This document shows positions 57,450 through 64,000 of a DNA stretch of 64,000 bases, in pieces. The DNA comes from Clonostachys chloroleuca (Eukaryota > Ascomycota > Sordariomycetes > Hypocreales > Bionectriaceae). The position numbers and the translations under genes are program-made. Under the pieces are notes generated by a model. That model saw only the letters and a program-made list of their open reading frames with translations. It ran no database searches and had not been told where the DNA came from. Numbering within the stretch: position 1 is the first letter of the stretch; each line of letters begins with the position of its first letter. Where the stretch lies: NCBI GenBank assembly GCA_037952775.1, contig JBANAY010000001.1, forward strand, positions 4,650,001 through 4,714,000, in the 5' to 3' direction.

Positions 57450-59583
57450 TCAACTCCAGACATCCTCTGAAAACCCTCCCATCCGCCTCCAGCTCGTCCA
57501 CCACTCAGCGTGATTCTCGATGCCAAGATTCGCGTTTGCCTTCAAGGCATCCTTCAGCACTGCTGCCACCTCTCTCGACATGGCCGCTCGTCCACACACG
57601 TAAACCCGCGCCTCCTGCTGAGCAATCATCCTACTGAGCTCCTGCCCGCGAGCGGCAACAGCGTCCTGCACATAGCCCCTACCCGCCTTGCCAGGGTACT
57701 GAGTCCTCGAAAAGGCTGTGACAATCTCAGCCCCGGGTAGGTTGGCGACGGCTTGCTCCAGCTCTTCTCTATATATGTAGTCCTCCTTGGGGTCTCTGCA
57801 GCCAAAGACGAGGATCGTGCGTCCGACAGGGCGCGACATGGCTTGAAGACGAGCGCGCTCCAGCAAGAATGCGCGGAAGGGTGCGATTCCGGTTCCCGCG
57901 CCAATCATGATAATGTCTTTAGTTGCGACAGGCGGATGGAACTTGGATTTTCGGACTGCCACGTGAAGGCTAGGGAATAGCTCTTCCCTTGATGATACTG
58001 ATACCTTGTGTAAGTGAGTGGATGCTAAGCCGGGGATGGAACTCAGCTGGACGGTTGCGCAGGGGCTTTTCGACCACAAGAGCTGTGATCGCTGGCTTCC
58101 GTGGCGCGAGCATGCTGCTGCTGGAAATTGAATACAACCTGGGTCGCAGGGCTCCGAGGACTTCGACGACGAATGACAGTGGGAGGTTGGCCCAGGCGCC
58201 ATCTTTGGACAAACCTCCTTTGATGGCGGACATGCGTAGCAGGCGTCCCAGCGTCAGGTGGTTTTCTTCCGCGAGCTGGATGTAAGCTTGCCTGTCTTTG
58301 ATGTATTGTCCCAGGAACGATCGGACAAAGTCGGAGAAGGAGCGAATTGAAGAAGTGAGCCAAGGGTGTCTGCTGACACCGCGGCGCTGATCTCCAAATA
58401 GTGCTTGAACAAAATCTCAGTCGAGGTCGGAGTTGGGACCGGGATTTTCTTCGTGGAATCAAGAGATTTGATGATGATGGGGATATTGCGGCGATCACGT
58501 AGACCAAGTTGACCGAGCAGCATATCCACCTCCTCTACAGGGTTAACAGGCCAGACAGCGATATGATCGCCCGTCTTATAAGAAATGGTTGGATGGGCGG
58601 AGAGGTCGACGTCCAGGTGTACGCAGTTTCGGGACGAGTTTTGGAACAGATCCTTTGCGTCACTTATAGGTGCTGATACCACGGCACTGGAGGATTTACT
58701 GTCGTCTCTTGAGATAGGTTCACGCGAATGCAGGTCAATAACGTCCAGAGGCTCGTCCTCTTCCACCTGCAACGTGGGCTCATAGATTGGCTCTCTCTCA
58801 GTAAGGTTCAAGTTTTTCTGTAGAAGCCGGAGGACGGATTCCTTCCAAGCCAGAAACTGCGCTTCGGTGCTTCCGTCGATGTCATCGGCTTTGGTCACAG
58901 GCATGAGTGCTCGAGCTCCCAGGCCGTCTATAGCAGTAACTACCACGTCGACTACACGGTTGTGGTGTTGATAGTTGCTGTTACCAAGGCCGAAGGCAGC
59001 ATACCGAATATTGGCGAGTGATTGAGAAGGCTTATGTTGCAGATAACGATAGAAGCCGGCAGCATTGTCGCTGGGGTCTCCTTCTCCATAGGTAGACAGA
59101 ATAAATATGGTAATTTTGGATTCAGGGATAGAAGACAATGATTCAGGATCATAATCTGACAGGTCTGCTGACATGGAGTCGAGGCCAAATCGGCTATAGC
59201 ACTCCCGGGCCAGGCGATTTGCGAACTCCTCTGCAGTACCTGACTGCGAGCCCCAGAAAACGACCAAGTCTTTGTTCTATGTGATATATTTTGGTCAGCG
59301 TCTTATACCTTAGCATTCCGGGATTAGTCAATACACAATTATCACGTACGCTTTCTTTCAACTTCTTTGCTATGTTTCGAGTCTCTGCAGCCCTCCCGTT
59401 GCCGCCTCCATTCTTCAGCTGAGGTTTCTCGTAGTACACATGTTGATAAGGATCTGGCAGGTCCCATGGCTTGCGAAGCCAGAAGCCCAACGCAATAGCG
59501 AGCGCGAGACAGGCTGCGATGTCTCCTTGTGTCTGGGGCAGTGAGGGGAGCTGTTGCTGCCCAAGTGGAAGAGAAGGGCGCAT
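57450..59583 (-). pseudogene. NADPH-cytochrome P450 reductase, two frameshifts
   Basis: Transfers electrons from NADPH through FAD and FMN to P450s at the ER membrane. The ATG at 59583 gives a short lumenal part and a membrane anchor (GDIAACLALAIALGFWL). An earlier in-frame ATG at 59679 exists. Intron 59277-59349 is clear. FMN motifs are GSQSGTAEEFA and STYGEGDPSDNA. The FAD motif is RLYSISSSS, the NADPH motif is GAGTGIAPFRAF, and the protein ends in DVWS like other reductases. The frame is lost near 58338-58342 (one C missing after QFAP) and regained near 58044-58050 (one extra T after NRPAE). Between them about 95 codons read normally in a shifted frame. As written, the enzyme would be truncated, yet every motif survives. 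About 687 codons, normal for the family. Confidence 0.88.
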
Positions 59584-60492
59584 GAAATCAATGTAAGGAA
59601 GAAGGGCAGAAGACACATTGGGTTTTCCACAGACCAGATGTGTTTTGAACCAATTCAAAATCAGACTTAGCGAGGGCACTGGTTTCCATGAGGTCTGGTC
59701 CTCTCAGCCTCATATACTTGGAGAGCCAAGCCATCTCATGATCTCATTCCCACCCTTTCCCCATATGGGGAAGTCGTGGAGGTTATCTCTAGCATGCTTG
59801 CCATGAATCTCTCATCGCGGGTGCCTGCTCAGTACGTTTCATTTAGCCAAGATAGGTCATGGGGCAATCCCCAAGCAGCAACCAGAACCTATCGTAGTGC
59901 CAACGAGACAGAATGGCAGACCCAGAAGATGACTCTATCAGAAAAGGACGCTCGTCTCGACTTTCCCAGTTCAGGCGAGAGACTAGTTTTCCTCGGGAGG
60001 AAAACTTCTCCGACGCTAACGCAGTATCCCAACTGCATACAGTCTGTGTGGGGGAGGCTGATCGCAGATCTGACGGATCTCGGGTAGTCTAAGATGAATC
60101 GATACCGCATGGTATACTAATATTCCTACTCAAGGCCATTTGGATCTCGCATCTCCGCAAAATATGACCTCGAACCCAATCCTAGCCCCTCCCCCGCAGC
60201 ATCTTTCCTCCTAATACCCCGACGATGATGAGATGTTAGCCTCAAGGAAATCCGAGCCGACCTGCCCTAGAGAAGATGACCGGATTGTCTGAGCCTAGGG
60301 CCGTTGAATTGTATTACCCTGGCGCATCAATGGATACTGTTTTAGTACCGCTGAACAAGTATGGTGACAATGTGACCTTTTCACTTATATAACATTCATT
60401 CAGGTGTTTCTCCTTTGTAATGGCAACTCTTTTCCAATTTCCAAACCCCGTTTTGTTATTCTCTATTGTGAGATATTTCCATTTCAGCCAAC
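59584..60492. other. Divergent promoter region between reductase and P450
   Basis: Roughly 900 bases separate the two starts. No gene was recognised. Short frames on both strands lack domains. Confidence 0.5.
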
Positions 60493-62091
60493 ATGTATTC
60501 TACCTTGATACCTGTGGCTTGCTTCATTGCCTTTTTCGGTTACTTTATCGTTTGGCCTTTCATTGTGTACTTTTATGATGCCAAAGGCTTCAGAAAATAT
60601 CCGTCAATGAATGCCATCGCCGGCTTCACTGATCTCGGGTTCATGTATGAAGCCACCAAAGTCTTCCGATCAAAGCGTCTAAGTGAACTACATCAGAAGT
60701 ATCCCGTTATCCGCATCGGTCCAAACTCGCTCTCATTCCGTGGTATCCAGGCAATCAAGGTTAGTTCCTAACAAAGCAAACCTGCTTCTTGATTTTGTGC
60801 TGACTATGTTCTCATAGGACATCTACGGCCATGGCACCGGCTGCACCAAGGACATCTTCTATTCCTCCCTGGCCGGCACCCACTTCCACCTCGCCGATGT
60901 CGTCGACAAGGCCGAGCACGCTCGCAAGCGCAAGGTCCTCTCTGCCGCCTATGCCCTCAAGAATCTCGAAGGATGGGAACACAAAGTAGCAGACAAGGCG
61001 GAGAAGTTCATCAGGGCATGCGATGCGGCGTGTACTGCGCCCCTCAAGCCCGGCCTAAAAACCCTAATCCCGCAGATCTCACCTTTTGACTACCGCAAAT
61101 ATACAAACTTCTTCACGCTAGAAGCCATCGCGGATATCGGTCTATCGGAGCAGCTCGGCTTCATGGAGAAGGGCTCGGATGCCTGCTCAGCAGAGAGGAT
61201 GGACGGGACACTCTATACGGCCCCTGGCGCTCGCGCGGCCCTGCACGAGGGATCTATTGCGCAGACCTGCACTGTTTGGGCATACCCTTGGTATAAATGG
61301 AATATCTACATCACCAAACTCTTTTCTAAGAGATATCGGGATATGTGGGAGCTGAGTGACAACTGGAGCGATATCGTGTGGCTCGGTACGAAGCCGGAGA
61401 GAAGCTGGATGACTTCTTCCAAGCCTTGATGGAGGATAAGAACGGACATGCCCACAACCTCGACTGGGGTGAGATCGTGGCCGAGATCTCCATCATGATG
61501 AACGCCGGGTCTGACACAACTGCGATCGCCTTAGTTAACGTCATGTATCAGCTCATCAAGAACCCCGAAGTTTTAAAGAAACTCCGAGACGAAGTCGACA
61601 CAGTCCTCGATGAAGATGAAGCCGTTGCGCCATATGAAAAGGTCAAGCATCTACCTTACCTTCGTGCTGTCCTGGACGAATCTCTCCGTCTGGCGCCACC
61701 ATCCAGCTTCGGTCTGCCTCGCCGTACTCCAGCTGAGGGCTGCTCCGTAGGAACAGAGTACATCCCGGGACACACCACAGTGAGTATCTCGGCGTACGTA
61801 GCCCACCGTGATGAGAAGGTCTTTGAGGATCCGGAGACTTTTGTGCCGGAGCGTTGGCTAGGGGAGAAGGCTCGCGAACTGCAGGCAGGTTTCGTGGCCT
61901 TTAGCGCCGGAGCCCGTGGCTGTATTGGAAGGAATATTTCATACCTTGAACAGACTGTCCTACTGGCTTCTGTTGTGCATCGGTATGAGATGGCTCTTCC
62001 AAGTAAGAGTTGGGTGCCTGAAGTCAGGGAGGGTACCAATCTGCTTATGAAGGAAATGCCAGTCAAGGTGTGGCGAAGGGATCGGGATTGA
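60493..62091 (+). pseudogene. Cytochrome P450 (benzoate/pisatin-demethylase-like), out-of-frame gap
   Basis: A membrane-bound haem monooxygenase. Exon 1 (60493-60759) starts with an N-terminal anchor (MYSTLIPVACFIAFFGYFIV) and contains RKYPSMNAIAGFTDLGFMYE. After the intron 60760-60817, exon 2 has DIYGHGTGCTKD and HFHLADVVDKAEHARKRK. The I-helix AGSDTT, the ExxR motif ESLR, PERW and the haem-binding FSAGARGCIGRN are all present downstream. Around 61365-61385 the frame changes between WELSDNWSDIV and VARYEAGEKLDDFF. Related proteins carry about seven more residues there, so a short deletion not divisible by three is likely. The gene stands head to head with a dedicated reductase. The wild-type substrate cannot be named; plant phenolics are a guess from the family. 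Confidence 0.8.
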
Positions 62092-62285
62092 TAGAGTGAA
62101 AAGCACTTGTAGTGAGCGTATTGAGACTTTTACAGAAAAGAGACTACTATTGAAAGGTTACGGACTGAACGAGTAAATGAATAAAGGGGTAATATTGATG
62201 GTATCAATGTATCAATCAACACACTTAAAAATCCAAAGCCAAATATGACACATGAATCATTAAGAATACAAGCCTATGGTATCCT

Positions 62286-62627
62286 TCACTTTTCGAGTGC
62301 CGACCACCCCCAAGCCTCTGCCAAATGTCTACGAGCCTTAGAAGTACACCAAGTGTGCTTCTGCTCCGTCTGCTCCAGGAAGCGCAACAATTCCTCCTGC
62401 TCCCACCGGTTCTCAAACTGGTCGCCGGCCATTGAAACCCCAGTTCAGGCAAGAATGTGGTGTGGCGCGCAGTTGCCGTTGCCGTAGGCGATCCCCAGCA
62501 GCTGCCTCACCTCATTCTGAACGTTTTCCTTTTGCGTTTGAAGAAAGCGAGCCTTGGAAGGTCCAATACGGGGAGTCCGCGGATCAAACGCAAAGAGCAG
62601 GATGCGTACCAGATGATAATTGAGTAT
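62286..62627 (-). pseudogene. C-terminal fragment of a Zn2Cys6-type regulator
   Basis: The minus-strand frame reads LFAFDPRTPRIG, NVQNEVRQLLGIAYGNGNCA, then after one TGA (62444-62446) continues in the same frame with MAGDQFENRWEQEELLRFLE, QTEQKHTW and AEAWGWSALEK, then a natural stop. The end pattern (a Glu-rich helix, 'TE..H.W.TS', 'L..AWGW') is typical of the tails of fungal Zn2Cys6 regulators. The rest of the gene is absent: its 5' side ends exactly at the foldback element starting at 62628. The stop fits TGG or CGA to TGA. Probably a regulator cut by the element. Confidence 0.6.
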
Positions 62628-63232
62628 GTTGGTGCCAAGCGGGCGATAGAGAGATATCGTCAACTACCGAGATAATCTATGAAGGTTGAAGCCCGCAGCC
62701 CAGCCTGTTCGAACGCACATACAATTCACTAGTAAATACAATCAGGAATTCCGTGGAAGCCGGACCGGCCGCGAATGCAGAAGTAAGGTTCAATCGCGCG
62801 ATAGCCGCGGCCGCGATGCAACCGACTTGGAAGGATCAGTTTAACCGGGAGGGGTCAGTTAGCTAGGTTGGAAGGCGACAACCCAAACTGGACCCGATCG
62901 TTAGAGCCCTGACCTATCGGCTCGAGCCACTCTAGCCGGTAGGATCTATCGCGAACTACGGCTCTGACGATCAACCTAATACCGAGCTATCGGCGCGGGC
63001 CCGATAGCCCGAAGAGCGTTCTGATCCTATCAAGTCGGTTGCATCGCGGCCGCGGCTATCGCGCGATTGAACCTTACTTCTGCATTCGCGGCCGGTCCGG
63101 CTTCCACGGAATTCCTGATTGTATTTACTAGTGAATTGTATGTGCGTTCGAACAGGCTGGGCTGCGGGCTTCAACCTTCATAGATTATCTCGGTAGTTGA
63201 CGATATCTCTCTATCGCCCGCTTGGCACCAAC
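62628..63232. mobile_element. Non-coding foldback element with 212-base inverted arms
   Basis: Arms at 62628-62839 and 63021-63232 are reverse complements; the outer 203 bases are identical and the inner few differ at two positions. The 181-base centre contains a further imperfect hairpin (GATCGTTAGAGCC near 62897 facing GGCTCTGACGATC near 62960) and is rich in CGATAG/CTATCG words. The termini read GTTGGTGCC. No open frame for a transposase was found and no target-site duplication was visible (flanks TGAGTAT and AGGGAGA). It resembles a MITE or foldback element. The near-perfect arms indicate recent formation or gene conversion. An artefactual foldback cannot be excluded. Confidence 0.75.
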
Positions 63233-63602
63233 AGGGAGATTACCTCAAACGACAATTCTAATGCATGTGAATTAGTCCAATTGGTTTATCGTCCAACCCC
63301 TAAAAAGAAATCGGAATGGAACATACATGGCAGCTCGTCAGAGAGCGTCGAGAAATCTGCTTTGTGGGCGGCGAAGCTGTGTTGCGTCTCCCTTCTGGCA
63401 TTGTGGGGGTCTGTTTTAGGCAAGTCGAGACGAAGGGAGCATAGCAAGAAGGGCAAGTGCTGGGTAGTAAACTATTTATCCCATCGACCATCAATCTACC
63501 CCATGATCCTTGTGGTTAGAGGGAACTACCTGTAGGGGATAGTGCCTGTTCCCCGCATGCAAACGCCCAAGAAGGAGTCTTCCGGCGGGTCCTGCGGCGT
63601 TT
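63233..63602. other. Flank of the foldback element, no gene seen
   Basis: No conserved frame was recognised. Confidence 0.4.
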
Positions 63603-63818
63603 GTGGGGAGAAATCTTGGTTCATTCCTTGCTCAGGAGGGCTTGGATAATGCTTTTCCTCATTGGCTAACTCCTCATCCCTCGTGGGGCAGAATGGCAAC
63701 AGTATTTTCTTCGCTCAAGATGGCATACCCTAGAGCCAACACCACACAATGCCGTTGCGGCAACCCCAGGCTTAACTCTATCTACCATGTCATAGGATGC
63801 GATCCTAATTTTTCCTAG
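63603..63818 (+). pseudogene. Possible retroelement ORF2 C-terminal scrap
   Basis: A 71-codon frame ends with QCRCGNPRLNSIYHVIGCDP. The Cys-X-Cys, then His and Cys a few residues on, resembles the Cys/His motif at the C-terminus of fungal LINE-like reverse transcriptases. Nothing else of such an element (reverse transcriptase, RNase H, poly-A tail) was found nearby. Weak; could be chance. Confidence 0.25.
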
Positions 63819-64000
63819 AGTTTGATAGGAAAGTATTGCTATGCCATAGGAGTATTCGCTGCCGGAGAAGTTTTCTCATTCTGTGGTGAACAATTAGCTG
63901 GCTCTTTACCAATTTGGGGAAGGCATAAATAGAACAAAACCAAACCAAAACCTCTTGTTAAACAGTGAATCAAAAGAAACAAACCGTGTATACCTCAGAA
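63819..64000. other. End of window, no gene seen
   Basis: Short AT-rich end with no recognised feature. Confidence 0.4.

Noticed and set aside
62286..62627. TGA in the regulator remnant as another RIP stop
   Set aside because: The change would be in CpC or CpG context, not CpA, so it was not counted as RIP-like.
62700..62830. Restriction-site-like words (ACTAGT, GAATTC, GCGGCCGC) in the foldback arm, suggesting cloning-vector contamination
   Set aside because: The surrounding sequence does not match a multiple cloning site I recognise; kept as a mobile-element call, though a vector screen would be easy.

Overview
This window looks like nuclear DNA of a filamentous ascomycete (Pezizomycotina). 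Most genes are broken by several short GT-AG introns of about 50-100 bases. The gene content is typical of such fungi: a HET-domain protein, a NACHT-type STAND protein, three Zn2Cys6 regulators, a CBM1-bearing GH5 cellulase, a PL1 pectate lyase, an ACS-family transporter, and a P450 with its reductase. The genus cannot be read from the sequence. The mixture of plant-wall enzymes, secondary-metabolism-like genes, incompatibility-type genes and decaying genes suggests an accessory region of a plant-associated or saprotrophic species.

Layout. 0-9 kb: the 3' part of a HET gene, a GH5 endoglucanase, a GMC oxidoreductase, a small secreted protein and a small membrane protein. 9.7-28.3 kb: a compact block of eight genes (Zn2Cys6 regulator, SDR, fumarase/aspartase-superfamily lyase, ACS transporter, methyltransferase, second Zn2Cys6 regulator, NmrA-like oxidoreductase, third Zn2Cys6 regulator). 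It resembles a catabolic or small-metabolite cluster, and two of its promoter regions carry striking repeat or palindrome arrays. 28.9-36.4 kb: a pectate lyase, a MYND-like protein, remnants of an LRR protein and of a dihydrodipicolinate-synthase-like gene, a six-cysteine secreted protein and a DUF3632-like protein. 37.2-45.5 kb: three decaying genes (ubiquitin-like-domain protein, 2EXR protein, F-box protein) whose premature stops fit C-to-T changes in CpA, as in RIP. 46.6-53.2 kb: an intron-containing tRNA-Ala(AGC), an AIF/AMID-like oxidoreductase, an amino-acid permease and a hydrolase with a mutated nucleophile elbow. 53.5-62.1 kb: an intact NACHT protein, then a cytochrome P450 reductase and a P450 in divergent orientation, both frameshifted. 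62.3-64 kb: the tail of a fourth Zn2Cys6-type regulator ending at a foldback element with 203-base perfectly identical inverted arms, and a possible retroelement scrap.

Reading the frames closely, many long genes are intact (NACHT 1155 codons, permease 519, regulator 710, transporter 490). Several others carry single-base indels in short homopolymers or in-frame stops. Either this is a region of real gene decay or some indels are assembly errors; reads or transcripts would decide. No origin, CRISPR array or ribosomal RNA was seen.
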